Source of the DNA: Bdellovibrionota bacterium
GTDB lineage: Bacteria; Bdellovibrionota; Bdellovibrionia; Bdellovibrionales; JAEYZS01
NCBI GenBank assembly: GCA_040386775.1
Contig: JAZKEU010000011.1
Span: 45,374-109,373 of the forward strand
Reading direction: 5' to 3'
DNA length: 64,000 nt
Under the pieces are notes generated by a model. It ran no database searches. It was not told the origin of the DNA and worked only from the letters and a program-made list of their open reading frames with translations. Of the stretch, positions 27,276-37,018 are shown piece by piece (position 1 is the first letter of the stretch; every line of letters begins with the position of its first letter). A program made the translations under genes and the position numbers.

Positions 27276-29147
27276 GTGTCTATTATCAAAATACTAAAGA
27301 AAATCGAGCATTTCCTCACCACTTACCTAAAGTGGGCATGGGGCGCAAGAGCCTTTTGGTTAAGGGCACTCCTTTGCTGGGCGATTGGCTTAGCTTTTCT
27401 ATGGACGGACTACGGTTCAAACTTTGATTATAGATTCCAAGTTCGCGGAAATGTCTCCAAGCCCAATGACATCGCGTTAATCTTGATCAACGAAATGGAT
27501 TGGAAAAAATTAAGGAATGTCCAGGTCGACACTTTCGAATCTTTACGCTCCCTTTACGTGAACGAAACTCTCACCGATAATTACTATTGGGATGAAGAAC
27601 TCTGGGCTCACCTCCTAAGAAAAATTCTAGAGTACGAACCCAACAAAATTGGCGTTACATTTTTCTTTGGTAGCAACCTTGGAAACGTAAAGATCTCTAA
27701 AAAAAATTCTGAATTATTTGAAAATCCAAAAATTTATTGGCCCGCAAGAATTTCTTCTGAAGGACAAATTCAATTTCCGATTTTCACCAGACATCGTGAA
27801 ACAGGTTTAATCAACCTCTATCCTGATATGGATGGTATTGTTAGAACCTTTGAAACCTCAATTGCCGAAATTCCAAGCTTTGGTTACGTACTTTCAGATC
27901 AAAAAAGAGACATCAAAACCTATTCAAAAAAATATTTTATAAATTATCAGGCAGCACCCGAGAAAACTCCATCCTACAAAGCCATTGATCTGCTGACTGG
28001 AAAAATAAAATTGGAAGATTTGAGAGGGAAAACCATAATTATTGGTACAAAAGACTCGAAAGAACATCTTTACCCAACGCCAATGGGTTTTATGACAAAA
28101 TCCGAATTGTTTGCGCAAGTTGTAGATAATTTTAACAATGAACGCTTTCCCAGAAAATTCCCAATTCAGTTCTATGCCTTTTATCTCGCGATCATTTTAA
28201 TTTTAACTTTATTGATCATCTTTGAGTATCCCCAAAACTATGCCCTGGCATTCTTGATTTCTTTGGGCGCCATCATTGCCGGATTTTCGACATGGCTATT
28301 TGATACTTACTATGTATGGGCACCCATATTTGCAGCCTTGATTCAGATTGTTGGAACCTACATTATCTTTATTGGTTTCAAACTTGCACAAAACGAAAGA
28401 AAAACTTGGAGACTCGAGCAGGAAAAGAGCTATCTCTTTGAGCTTGAGCAACTCAAAAACAATTTCATCAGCCTGATCAGTCATGATTTAAAAACTCCGA
28501 TTGCAAAGATCCAAGGCATTACAACAAGACTCATGCAATCCAATGGCCCTTTCAATAAAGATCTTGAGACCATTCAAAACTCAAGTCAGGATCTCTATAG
28601 ATACATTCAATCGATTTTACAGATCACTCGAGTAGAATCTTCGGATTTTAAGATTAGAAAAGAGGCGGCCGATATCAACCTGATCATCGAAAAGGCCGTA
28701 GAACAATTAAAGCCTTTAGCTTTTGAAAAGAACATCAAACTGAATGTTCAACTCGAACCTATGTTCTCTATTGAAATTGATACAGCGCTAATTCACGAAG
28801 TGATTGCGAATTTGATAGAAAATGCTATTAAATATACTCCAAAAGACGGAACCGTAGAGATTTCTTCAGTCGAAGCCGATGATTACGTGAGATTTTCAGT
28901 TCGTGACAACGGCGCTGGAATTCCAAAAGAAGAATTAGATTCTGTTTGGGAAAAGTTTTACCGCGGAAGAAATCATAATCTCACGACGCAGGGAACCGGT
29001 CTTGGGCTTTACTTGGTGAAATACTTTATAGAACTTCACAGAGGAAAGGTTTTTTTGGAAAGCCAAACTTCTACAAATGAGCTTGGTCAAGGAACAGGAA
29101 CAAATATTGGATTCATTCTTCCTTTTTCTGCGAATGAAAAAATTTGA
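27276..29147 (+). CDS. CHASE2-type membrane sensor histidine kinase
   Basis: A 623-residue kinase starting at a GTG; no ATG is available nearby. A first hydrophobic helix (about 26-45) leads into an extracytoplasmic CHASE2-like domain (about 45-290; DYRFQVRG and ALILINEMDWKKL are typical), then three membrane helices (about 298-365), a short coiled linker and the kinase core. H403 in ISHDLKTPIAKIQG is the phosphoacceptor; the ATPase has NLIENAIKYTP, VRDNGAGIP and TTQGTGLGLYLV. The sigma-54 regulator follows 17 bases after its stop, forming a two-component pair. The stimulus is unknown. Confidence 0.9.
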   Translation: MSIIKILKKIEHFLTTYLKWAWGARAFWLRALLCWAIGLAFLWTDYGSNFDYRFQVRGNVSKPNDIALILINEMDWKKLRNVQVDTFESLRSLYVNETLTDNYYWDEELWAHLLRKILEYEPNKIGVTFFFGSNLGNVKISKKNSELFENPKIYWPARISSEGQIQFPIFTRHRETGLINLYPDMDGIVRTFETSIAEIPSFGYVLSDQKRDIKTYSKKYFINYQAAPEKTPSYKAIDLLTGKIKLEDLRGKTIIIGTKDSKEHLYPTPMGFMTKSELFAQVVDNFNNERFPRKFPIQFYAFYLAIILILTLLIIFEYPQNYALAFLISLGAIIAGFSTWLFDTYYVWAPIFAALIQIVGTYIIFIGFKLAQNERKTWRLEQEKSYLFELEQLKNNFISLISHDLKTPIAKIQGITTRLMQSNGPFNKDLETIQNSSQDLYRYIQSILQITRVESSDFKIRKEAADINLIIEKAVEQLKPLAFEKNIKLNVQLEPMFSIEIDTALIHEVIANLIENAIKYTPKDGTVEISSVEADDYVRFSVRDNGAGIPKEELDSVWEKFYRGRNHNLTTQGTGLGLYLVKYFIELHRGKVFLESQTSTNELGQGTGTNIGFILPFSANEKI

Positions 29148-29164
29148 ATTTTACGGAGCAAATA

Positions 29165-30571
29165 ATGGAAAATTTGAAATTAAAAGTATTGATCGTAGAT
29201 GACGAAGTTGAACTTCGAAAATCTGTGCGAGCTTTTCTAGAAAACATGTCGGAGTTCCAATTCGAACTCGATGAAGCCGAGAACGGAAAGATCGCGCTTG
29301 ACAAAATCTTAGCCGACACTTGGGACATTGTTCTGATGGACGTAAGAATGCCAGAGATGAATGGCATCGAAGCGCTGAAAGCCATCAAAGAACACGATCC
29401 AAGAATTTTTGTACTCCTAATGACTGCACACAGTAACTTGGCCGACGCGGTGGAAGCTATTAAGCACGGGGCTTACGATTACGTTCCAAAGCCAGTTCAT
29501 CCTGAAAAACTAAAAGAAGTTATCACCAAAGCAATTGATGCAAGAGAGATGGTATCTACACTTGCGATTTCAAATCCTATTTTTGACGATGATATCGATA
29601 GCGAATTCGTAGGTAGAAATCAAAAGATGAAAGAGATCTTTGATCTGATCTATAGACTTTGCAAAGTAGACACTACGGTTCTTGTCCGCGGCGAAAATGG
29701 AACGGGGAAAGAGCTTGTGGCTAGAGCGATTCATTACAATTCTCCTCGCAAAGAAGGTCCTTTTGTTGCAATCAACTGCGGAGCTATTCCTGAAAACTTA
29801 ATGGAATCAGAATTATTCGGTCATGAAAAAGGTGCCTTCACCGGTGCAAGTGAAAGAAAAATTGGCAAATTCCAATTGGCAAACCAAGGAACAATATTTT
29901 TGGATGAGATCGCAGAGCTGAGACCTGACATGCAAGTCAAACTCTTGAGAGTTCTTCAGGAGAGAAGTTTTGTTCCCGTCGGTAGCAACAGAGAAGTCAA
30001 AACCAACGCTAGAATCATTGCCGCTACGAATAGAAACCTAGAAAAGATGATCGAAGAAGGAACATTCAGAGAGGATTTATTCTATCGCCTGAATGTTATG
30101 CCAATCTTCTTGCCACCTCTCAGAGAACGTATTGATGACATTCCGGAGCTTGTAGAAAGTTTTATCAAAAAATTTGATAGACAACACAAGAGAGAAATCC
30201 GAGCGATTTCTAATCAAGCTTTACAAATTCTAAGAAACTACCCATGGCCTGGAAATATCCGTGAGCTTGAAAACGTGATTGAACATGCTTTCGTCATCGA
30301 AAATACAGAGACCATTCAGTCACCGAGTCTTCCGCAACATGTGCGAGATAGATCTCAAGCTATGGTGAAAGTGGATTTCAATAAAGAATATTCTGCTCCA
30401 ATGGATTTTGAAATTTTCAAAGAAAAAATGGAAAAAGAATTTATCGAAAGCGCCCTCAAAGCCAACCACGGTAAAATCAATCAAACCGTGGCCCACGCTA
30501 ACATCCCGAAGAACACCCTTCTTCGCAAAATTAAAAAATACGGCATCAATGTAAAAGATTTCTCTGACTAA
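29165..30571 (+). CDS. Sigma-54-dependent response regulator (NtrC type)
   Basis: A 468-residue regulator. The ATG at 29165 has GGAG 6 bases before it; an in-frame TTG at 29144 overlapping the kinase stop is less likely. The receiver domain has D59 in VLMDVRMPEMNG, the AAA+ domain has Walker A GENGTGKE (Asn in place of Ser), canonical GAFTGA and IFLDEIAELRP, and the C-terminus is a Fis-type helix-turn-helix (HGKINQTVAHANIPKNTLLRKIKKYG). It is the partner of the CHASE2 kinase. Its 3' end overlaps the convergent heptosyltransferase gene by 4 bases. Confidence 0.92.
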   Translation: MENLKLKVLIVDDEVELRKSVRAFLENMSEFQFELDEAENGKIALDKILADTWDIVLMDVRMPEMNGIEALKAIKEHDPRIFVLLMTAHSNLADAVEAIKHGAYDYVPKPVHPEKLKEVITKAIDAREMVSTLAISNPIFDDDIDSEFVGRNQKMKEIFDLIYRLCKVDTTVLVRGENGTGKELVARAIHYNSPRKEGPFVAINCGAIPENLMESELFGHEKGAFTGASERKIGKFQLANQGTIFLDEIAELRPDMQVKLLRVLQERSFVPVGSNREVKTNARIIAATNRNLEKMIEEGTFREDLFYRLNVMPIFLPPLRERIDDIPELVESFIKKFDRQHKREIRAISNQALQILRNYPWPGNIRELENVIEHAFVIENTETIQSPSLPQHVRDRSQAMVKVDFNKEYSAPMDFEIFKEKMEKEFIESALKANHGKINQTVAHANIPKNTLLRKIKKYGINVKDFSD

Positions 30572-31611
30572 CCGCGGATGGGCGACAGTCTTTCCGCTGC
30601 CTCGATAACTGCCTGGCTTGAAATGGACTTCATGCACTCGTGAGTTCCGATGGGGCATTTCTGGTGACCGTGCTTTCCGCAAGGTCTGCATTTTAACTCT
30701 TTATTCTCTACCACAATTGCTTTTTCCTGCCAGGGTTCATAACCTAATGACAAAACTGTTGGACCAAACACTGCAACCGTAGGAAGTTCTGCGACACTTC
30801 CCATATGCATTGATCCACTATCATTAGAGAGCAAAAGTTTTCCGGTACTCATCAGTGTTAGCAACTCAAAAAGTGAAGTGTTCCCTGCTAGATTAATGGA
30901 TCCCGGAACTTCATTTGAGATTTCTGTGCAAAGATCTCTCTCGTCCGGAGAGCCAATAAAAACAATGGGATTTTTGGCAGACAAATTCTGAGCCGCTTTT
31001 TTAAAACCGTCCGGCGTCCATCTCTTCGTATTCCAAACCGAACCTGGAGCGATGAAGATAGCTTTATTGAGAATATTGAATTTTTTAATGGTGTTACTGT
31101 ATTTAGGATGACCGAGGATTCTATTCCTTAATCCCATCTGAGCTATATCTGGAATCTTTTTGCTACTTAAGTAATTAGCAATGGCTGCTTTTGAACCCGC
31201 ATCAATGACTGCGAGTAAACTCAGCTGCCTCAATGCATCTGGAAGATCCATGTTTCTTTGGGTAAATTTTGTAAATAAAAATGGATTCCACCAATCCTTA
31301 AAACCAATTTTCTCTTTGGCTTTAATTTGCATCGTCATAAATGCAGATCTGTAAGATTCGTGCGGACAAAGCAGCAAATCGTAGGAATTCTTTTTTAAAC
31401 TTTTAAAAGTCTCAGAAAATTCTTCTTTGTTCTTTTTATTGAGCTCTATCACGATGTCAGCAAGCTTGAGTTCTCTAAAAATCTCGCCCACACCTTTACG
31501 GCAAAGCAATGTCACTTCAGAATTTTGATAAAGTGATTTCAATCTCAATAACGTTGGTATTGAGAGCAATACATCACCTAAAAATGCAGTCTGAATAACT
31601 AAAATTTTCAT
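30568..31611 (-). CDS. waaF: ADP-heptose:LPS heptosyltransferase (WaaF type)
   Basis: A 347-residue GT9 glycosyltransferase with the N-terminal KILVIQTAFLGDVLLSIP and the C-terminal acceptor/donor motif IAPGSVWNTKRW and LLSNDSGSMHMGSVAELPTVAVFGPT. It transfers heptose to the LPS inner core at the cytoplasmic face of the inner membrane. Two cysteine pairs near the end (CRPCGKHGHQKCPIGTHEC) are typical of many WaaF proteins. It is the last gene of the envelope cluster. WaaF and WaaC cannot be separated safely from sequence alone; WaaF is favoured by the cysteine motif. Confidence 0.88.
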   Translation of the reverse strand: MKILVIQTAFLGDVLLSIPTLLRLKSLYQNSEVTLLCRKGVGEIFRELKLADIVIELNKKNKEEFSETFKSLKKNSYDLLLCPHESYRSAFMTMQIKAKEKIGFKDWWNPFLFTKFTQRNMDLPDALRQLSLLAVIDAGSKAAIANYLSSKKIPDIAQMGLRNRILGHPKYSNTIKKFNILNKAIFIAPGSVWNTKRWTPDGFKKAAQNLSAKNPIVFIGSPDERDLCTEISNEVPGSINLAGNTSLFELLTLMSTGKLLLSNDSGSMHMGSVAELPTVAVFGPTVLSLGYEPWQEKAIVVENKELKCRPCGKHGHQKCPIGTHECMKSISSQAVIEAAERLSPIRG

Positions 31612-31638
31612 TTTTTACCAAGGTACCGGGTTGCCTTT

Positions 31639-32718
31639 TTATGGAACAATTTCTTTTAGGGAGCCTATGATTGTTCCTATTTTAATTTTTGATTCTATGC
31701 GAACTACAAATTTTCTGTCGTCGTCAGTCAGCCAGAAAAATACATCTCCCATGGGCTTAAAGACGCCATCAATAGCAAGCTCAGGCTTTACAACTACAGT
31801 TTTGATTTCGCCCAGGTCTGTTTTGATCGTTTCACGTCTCAAAACATGACCTTTAATTACCATATTCTTTTTATTATCAGCCATTCTAAACTGAATGACT
31901 TTTCCAGGAGTTAGAGTGAAAGTTCTTAAATAAAAAATAGAACTGAATATATTCTGAGCGTAAGGCTCAATAGCCCACTCTAAGTTTTTTTCCTCAACCC
32001 CATGCTTCTTTGTGATTTTCTTTTCCCAAAAGAACGCTTTCATTTTTTTCCAGTCAAAATAAGATCTCACTGTACGAAGTTGTTTTGTCTCTTTCACATC
32101 GATAGCCATGTTGTAGGGAAGTAGCGTTTCATAGTCTAAGAATGTCTCTGCTTTATCGTCTACGGCATAAACATTAGAAAAAAAGCTATTGGACTTACCA
32201 GAGACCTTAAAATGATAGCTCTTCCTACCATTTACTTCCTTGAATGGAAGAACCTCAACCGTCATATCACCAGCGACCACATTGAAATAAGAAAGCTTAA
32301 TTGTAACTTTCTCTCCCGGTCTAAATGGATCTACGACGGGACGTCTCCCGTCAAAACCTTCACTGTCTTCGATCGCTGGTAATTTCTTTTTTAATTTTTT
32401 AGGTTTTTCAGCTTTTTCAGTTTTCTTAGACTCTTCTTTTTTGACTTCTGGTTCAACTGGCTTTGGAGTTCCCAGCTTTGCAAACATATCGTCTTTTTTG
32501 ACTTCAGGCTTTTTTTCAACAATGGATTTTAAAACTGGTGCCGTTGTTGGCTCTGGGGGCTGCTCTGCTTCTTTGACTTGCAAAGTTTTATCGTAGTCCT
32601 CAATTTTTAAAAGATTGTCTGAATTATCAACTTCTAAAACTTTTGAAGCACAAGAATTCAAAAGAGTAAGAGAAACTATGGAGGCCAATGTAAATTTAGA
32701 GAAATTTAAAAAGTTCAT
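31639..32718 (-). CDS. DUF3108 lipoprotein
   Basis: A 359-residue lipoprotein: signal peptide with lipobox LLNSC (Cys at about residue 23), a long Lys/Glu/Pro-rich linker (about 45-118) and a DUF3108 domain (about 125-355; KLSYFNVVAGDMTVEV, FFSNVYAVDDKAETFLD, DVFFWLTDDDRKFVVRIESK). DUF3108 proteins are periplasmic lipid-binding-like beta proteins of uncertain role. It starts one base before the acyltransferase stop in the LPS cluster, so a link to lipid A or outer-membrane lipid traffic is plausible but inferred. Confidence 0.85.
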   Translation of the reverse strand: MNFLNFSKFTLASIVSLTLLNSCASKVLEVDNSDNLLKIEDYDKTLQVKEAEQPPEPTTAPVLKSIVEKKPEVKKDDMFAKLGTPKPVEPEVKKEESKKTEKAEKPKKLKKKLPAIEDSEGFDGRRPVVDPFRPGEKVTIKLSYFNVVAGDMTVEVLPFKEVNGRKSYHFKVSGKSNSFFSNVYAVDDKAETFLDYETLLPYNMAIDVKETKQLRTVRSYFDWKKMKAFFWEKKITKKHGVEEKNLEWAIEPYAQNIFSSIFYLRTFTLTPGKVIQFRMADNKKNMVIKGHVLRRETIKTDLGEIKTVVVKPELAIDGVFKPMGDVFFWLTDDDRKFVVRIESKIKIGTIIGSLKEIVP

Positions 32719-33585
32719 CTAGTCTTTCCATCTCCTGTGAACCCACAGCCACTGCTCCGGATGCAAGCGAATGATTTTTTCGAGGGCATCGTTATACTTT
32801 TGAGTCATGACCTTTATATTCTGCTCTCTATCTACATTAACTTCAAGTTCAATTGGGTCGAGCACATCTATGGCAATCTTCCCGTCATCTCGACGAAAGT
32901 TATAGAGAGGAATCACGGGCATTTGCGTTTTCATTGCAAAAGCTGCAAGTCCGGCCGCAGTCCATGCCTTTTTACCAAAAAAATCCACCTGAATGCCGTG
33001 AGGTCTTCCCATGTGCTGATCCATCACAAAAACCACGGCCTCGTTGTTCTTTAATGCCCTAAAGATATCAAAAGGATTTTTTCTATCAGCAATGAATTTG
33101 ATTCCATTTTTGTCTCTAAGATCATTTACAAATTTGTCGATATGCACATCTTTAATGCGCTTAAGAGTAGCATTCACCTTGTAACCAAAACCCGTAAATC
33201 CCACAAGAGCAAAATCAATGGCACCCATGTGCAAAGTCATGAGGAGAGCGCCCTTACCTTTTTGCAGTTGGTTACGGATGATGTGCTCGTTATGGATATC
33301 AAAATACTTTGAATGCATCTCTGGCTTGTAATTGTAGATAATCATGTATTCAAAAAAAGAAAGACAAAGGTGTTGAACGCTCTGTCTGCCCACAGAAATT
33401 TTCTTTTCCATTGCCCAATCCGGAAAGGCCACCGAAATGTTCTGGATCACAAGCTTTCTTCTCAGGCGAATAACATCAAACCAAATTATGCCGAGAATTT
33501 GGGCGCAAAAAAATTGCGATCTTTTTGAAAGACCAGAAAAAACTCCACTCAACGGAATCAAAATAAAATTAATGAAGTACTTCAT
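32719..33585 (-). CDS. Lipid A late acyltransferase (LpxL/LpxM family)
   Basis: A 288-residue lysophospholipid acyltransferase-type enzyme. The HX4D catalytic motif is H119...D124 in TLHMGAIDF; downstream motifs include DQHMGRPHGIQVDFFGKKAWTAAGLAAFA and PLYNFRRDDGKI. The N-terminus has a membrane anchor. It would add a secondary acyl chain to Kdo-lipid A at the inner membrane. The paralogue (LpxL versus LpxM) cannot be told. It overlaps the lpxK 3' end by 17 bases. Confidence 0.9.
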   Translation of the reverse strand: MKYFINFILIPLSGVFSGLSKRSQFFCAQILGIIWFDVIRLRRKLVIQNISVAFPDWAMEKKISVGRQSVQHLCLSFFEYMIIYNYKPEMHSKYFDIHNEHIIRNQLQKGKGALLMTLHMGAIDFALVGFTGFGYKVNATLKRIKDVHIDKFVNDLRDKNGIKFIADRKNPFDIFRALKNNEAVVFVMDQHMGRPHGIQVDFFGKKAWTAAGLAAFAMKTQMPVIPLYNFRRDDGKIAIDVLDPIELEVNVDREQNIKVMTQKYNDALEKIIRLHPEQWLWVHRRWKD

Positions 33586-34555
33586 AAAAAAACTTATCCA
33601 TTGAACGTTGGTTAACGAATTTTAACTTCGCCACTAAAAAGTTAAGTTGCTCTGAAAACTTTTGAAGCTTTACGGCATCTTTTTCTGTGGTGAGTAAAAT
33701 TCCATTTTCAGACTCTGCTTTAATTCTTAAAATATCAGATTCCTTATAAGCATGATGATCTTTAAAGGCATAGTGTTTTTTTATTGAGAGATTTGGATAA
33801 TTCTTTTTGATCAAATCTTCAAAGGTTTTAGGTTTTCCAATTCCTGAAACCAAGGTGACATCTCTAAATTGAGTCTGAATTTTTTGATTCGACTTTAAAT
33901 CGTAAAAGCTATCGATTTGAGATTCAAACTCTGCTACGGGATATTTCTTTAGAACTTCCCTGATTTTATTTAATTCTTCAGTTGAGCAAAGATTAGTTTT
34001 CGTTAGAAAAACAAAATCTGCTCGCTTTAAGTAAGAAAAAGAATTTCTTGCTCGTCCTACGGGTGGGTAATTGTAATTTTGAAATTTTTCCGTGGCATCT
34101 ATCACCACCACGTCGATATCTTTCTTGAGTTTTAAGTGTTGGAAAGCATCGTCTGCAATAATAAGATCAAATATTGCTTCTTTCTCTATTTGCTCGCATC
34201 CTTCAACTCTATTCTCGCACACATACACTGGAACTTCAGGATGATTTTTAGCAAGTAGTACCGGCTCATCACCAAACACACTTGCTGCCTTTGGATCTGC
34301 TGGATTGACCTTAAAGAATCCTGAAGTTGTGCGCCCATAACCGCGACTCAATACCGCAATTTTTTTATCTTTCTTTAAATTTTCTAAAAGAAAATCTACC
34401 GTTGGAGTTTTACCGGTGCCTCCAAATGTCAGGTTCCCTACAGATAAAACTTTCGTTTTCACTTTATAAGAAGGTAAAATTTTATATTTGTAGAGTGTTT
34501 CTCTTATGTATACAAAAAATCCATACAAAAGAGATAGCGGATAAAACACCATCAT
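33569..34555 (-). CDS. lpxK: Tetraacyldisaccharide 4'-kinase LpxK
   Basis: A 328-residue LpxK. An N-terminal membrane helix is followed by the Walker A GGTGKT (45-50) in VGNLTFGGTGKTPTV and DDAFQHLKLKKDIDVVVID, the signature of the family. It phosphorylates the lipid A disaccharide made by the adjacent LpxB. Length is normal. It overlaps the lpxB stop by 4 bases, so the two are translationally coupled. Confidence 0.96.
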   Translation of the reverse strand: MMVFYPLSLLYGFFVYIRETLYKYKILPSYKVKTKVLSVGNLTFGGTGKTPTVDFLLENLKKDKKIAVLSRGYGRTTSGFFKVNPADPKAASVFGDEPVLLAKNHPEVPVYVCENRVEGCEQIEKEAIFDLIIADDAFQHLKLKKDIDVVVIDATEKFQNYNYPPVGRARNSFSYLKRADFVFLTKTNLCSTEELNKIREVLKKYPVAEFESQIDSFYDLKSNQKIQTQFRDVTLVSGIGKPKTFEDLIKKNYPNLSIKKHYAFKDHHAYKESDILRIKAESENGILLTTEKDAVKLQKFSEQLNFLVAKLKFVNQRSMDKFFYEVLH

Positions 34556-35733
34556 ATTTCTTTTCCTAAGAACTTCAGCACGCTCTCGGCGACTCTTTTA
34601 TTGGCGCCTTTTGAACCTAATTTTGTTTTGAGTTCTTTGAGATTTGCCACTTCCGCATCATAGACAGCTGGATTTGAAAGAACTCGGTACGCTTCCGCGG
34701 CGATATTTTGACCTGTAGCTTCTTCTTGAAAAAATTCTTTGGAAATCATTTTGTCTGGAATCAAATTCGACATGCCAAAAAACTTAGGCCTCTTCATAAT
34801 GAACTGGCCAAAGAACACCGTGAGTTTCTTCATGATGTACATAATCACCATGGGCTTTTCCATCAAACCCACCGTCAATGTTGCAGTCCCCGATGCACAG
34901 ATCACATAATCGGCCATGGAAACCATTTCAAAAGGATCTCTTTGAACAAAGATCAAAGGAATACTGAGTTTAGGAATTTTTTCTTTCACTTGATCAATGG
35001 TTTTATTGGGAGCCACAAAAAGCATAACCGAAAGATTCGGAATTTTTTGTCTTAAGATCTCTGCTGCCTCTAACTGCACAGGTAAATGATGATTCAATTC
35101 AAAGTTCCGACTTCCAGGCATTAGTCCCAAAACTTTTTGATCTGCCTTGATTCCATAGCGCTGCTTTAAATCTGTTTGATATTTTTTATCGAAGAGTTCA
35201 GGACGAATATCATCCAAAAGAGGATGGCCCACAAACTCCACATCAACACCATATTTTTTGTAGAAATCCACTTCAAATGGAAAAAGAACCAAAACTTTAT
35301 CGATATATTTTTTAATAAAATGAACTCGGCCCGTTCTCCATGCCCAAATTTGCGGAGAGATGTAGTAGAATATTTTAAATCCCGCTTTTTTTAATTTCTT
35401 TGCAATACGCAAATTGAAGTCTGGATAATCTAAAAGCAAAACACAATCTGGTTTTCTCTTTTTTGCTTCATCAATCAGTTTGTGAAATACGTACCAAATT
35501 TTATCAAAAACTCCCAAAACCTCTTGGATTCCCATCACTGCAAGCTCTTCGGACTTTCCGAAACGCTCAAAACCCATCTCTTCCATTTTTTGACTGCCAA
35601 TACCAAAAGCATTGACCTCATAGCCCATATCTTTCCAGGATTTTAATAATTTTTCTGCATAGTGAGTACTTGATGCCTCAGCAGCAATGATCAGGATGTT
35701 TAGCTTCTTTGACTGGTCATTTTTTTGGACCAT
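34552..35733 (-). CDS. lpxB: Lipid-A-disaccharide synthase LpxB
   Basis: A 393-residue GT19 enzyme. It has IIAAEASSTHYAEKLL near the N-terminus, FGIGSQKMEEMGFERFGKSEELAVMGIQEVL, FYYISPQIWAWR, EFVGHPLLD, GLMPGSR and CASGTATLTVGLMEKPMVIMY. It joins UDP-diacylglucosamine and lipid X into the disaccharide precursor of lipid A. Its ATG overlaps the lpxA stop codon by one base (TAATG). Confidence 0.97.
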   Translation of the reverse strand: MVQKNDQSKKLNILIIAAEASSTHYAEKLLKSWKDMGYEVNAFGIGSQKMEEMGFERFGKSEELAVMGIQEVLGVFDKIWYVFHKLIDEAKKRKPDCVLLLDYPDFNLRIAKKLKKAGFKIFYYISPQIWAWRTGRVHFIKKYIDKVLVLFPFEVDFYKKYGVDVEFVGHPLLDDIRPELFDKKYQTDLKQRYGIKADQKVLGLMPGSRNFELNHHLPVQLEAAEILRQKIPNLSVMLFVAPNKTIDQVKEKIPKLSIPLIFVQRDPFEMVSMADYVICASGTATLTVGLMEKPMVIMYIMKKLTVFFGQFIMKRPKFFGMSNLIPDKMISKEFFQEEATGQNIAAEAYRVLSNPAVYDAEVANLKELKTKLGSKGANKRVAESVLKFLGKEI

Positions 35734-36512
35734 TAGATGGCAATCCCTCTTTCTGACTTTTTGATGAAGTTTACAAAGTAATCTATTTCAAGACACTTCT
35801 CGCATTCAGTTTCAATTCTCTTCACGCGATCCTCTACTGTTCCCTCACCTTTCGTAATGATACGAATGGCCTTGTTGATTTCTGTGATGGATTTATCTGT
35901 AATGCCTTTTCTTTCTAATCCGATTTTATTTGTCGCCCTTACGACGGCAAAATTGCCTTGAGCAATACAGTAGGGAACAATGTCTTTGTTGATAGAGCTA
36001 AAGCCTGCGATGAAAGCATGGCTTCCGATTACAGCAAATTGGCTCACTCCACTCATTCCGCCAATAGTTACGTGATCTTGAATCGTCACGTGACCCGCAA
36101 GTTGACAGCAATTCGCAAGAACGTTGTCATTTCCAACAATGCAATCATGTCCAAAGTGTGCATAAGCCATGACAAGGTTTCTATCTCCGAGCTTTGTTAC
36201 GCCACCACCTTGAACTGTACCTAGATTTAATGTTGTGTACTCTCTGATATGATTGTTGTTTCCAATAACAAGTTTTGTTTTTTCGTTTTTATATTTTTTA
36301 TCTTGAGGAACTCCACCTAGGACTGCGCCTGTGTAAATGTGGTTACCTTCGCCGATTTCTACAACACCGAATTCACAGCCGATGACGACGTTATTTTCGA
36401 GAATTGTATTCTTACCTATTTTTACTTGTCCATTGATAATGCAATAAGGTCCCACCGTTACCGAAGGATCAATGATTGCTTCTTTTGAAATTATACTTGT
36501 TGGGTGAAACAT
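35733..36512 (-). CDS. lpxA: UDP-N-acetylglucosamine acyltransferase LpxA
   Basis: A 259-residue left-handed beta-helix acyltransferase of normal length. Hexapeptide repeats occupy residues 1-190. The motif VMAYAHFGHDCIVGN places the catalytic His at residue 122 (E. coli H125). The C-terminal helical domain follows. It performs the first acylation of lipid A synthesis. It lies 13 bases after fabZ and is coupled to lpxB. lpxD, often upstream in such clusters, is absent here. Confidence 0.97.
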   Translation of the reverse strand: MFHPTSIISKEAIIDPSVTVGPYCIINGQVKIGKNTILENNVVIGCEFGVVEIGEGNHIYTGAVLGGVPQDKKYKNEKTKLVIGNNNHIREYTTLNLGTVQGGGVTKLGDRNLVMAYAHFGHDCIVGNDNVLANCCQLAGHVTIQDHVTIGGMSGVSQFAVIGSHAFIAGFSSINKDIVPYCIAQGNFAVVRATNKIGLERKGITDKSITEINKAIRIITKGEGTVEDRVKRIETECEKCLEIDYFVNFIKKSERGIAI

Positions 36513-36525
36513 AGCTCTTGGTCCT

Positions 36526-36999
36526 TTACGGCATCATCTGCGCAAAAATTTCTGCTTCAGCCTTGAGCTCCCCATCACAATAAACCTTGCAGTCGAACGT
36601 GTAAAATACGCTCTTTACTTTTATACATTTACATTTCAATTCCAGAACATCACCAGGAACAATCGGTTTTCGAAATCTCGCCCCATCGATTCCTAGAATG
36701 AAGAACTTCCACTTTTCTGCAGTGCCACTAGGATGAGGTCTATAAGCCATCATCCCGCAAGCCTGAGCCATGGATTCGATAACAAGCACACCTGGCATAA
36801 TCGGCATCTCAGGAAAATGTCCTTGAAAATATGGTTCATTGAACGTTACGTTCTTTTGCGCCACGATTTCATCGCCAAGTCCCCTAGCATCGCCTCTTTT
36901 TAAATCCAATACTTTATCCACCAACAGAAATGGAAATCTGTGGGGTAAAGTATTGAATACATCTTTATAGCTGAGCTGTTTTTTATTGATATCAAACAT
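36526..36999 (-). CDS. fabZ: 3-hydroxyacyl-ACP dehydratase FabZ
   Basis: A 157-residue hot-dog-fold dehydratase. Catalytic His61 (GHFPEMPIMPGVL) and Glu75 (IESMAQACG) are in place, and the N-terminal LPHRFPFLLVDKV is typical. It dehydrates 3-hydroxyacyl-ACP in fatty-acid elongation and so competes with LpxA for 3-hydroxyacyl-ACP. It lies between skp and lpxA, as in many Gram-negative clusters but without lpxD. Confidence 0.97.
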   Translation of the reverse strand: MFDINKKQLSYKDVFNTLPHRFPFLLVDKVLDLKRGDARGLGDEIVAQKNVTFNEPYFQGHFPEMPIMPGVLVIESMAQACGMMAYRPHPSGTAEKWKFFILGIDGARFRKPIVPGDVLELKCKCIKVKSVFYTFDCKVYCDGELKAEAEIFAQMMP

Positions 37000-37018
37000 C
37001 CTTAGTCGTCCTTAGAAA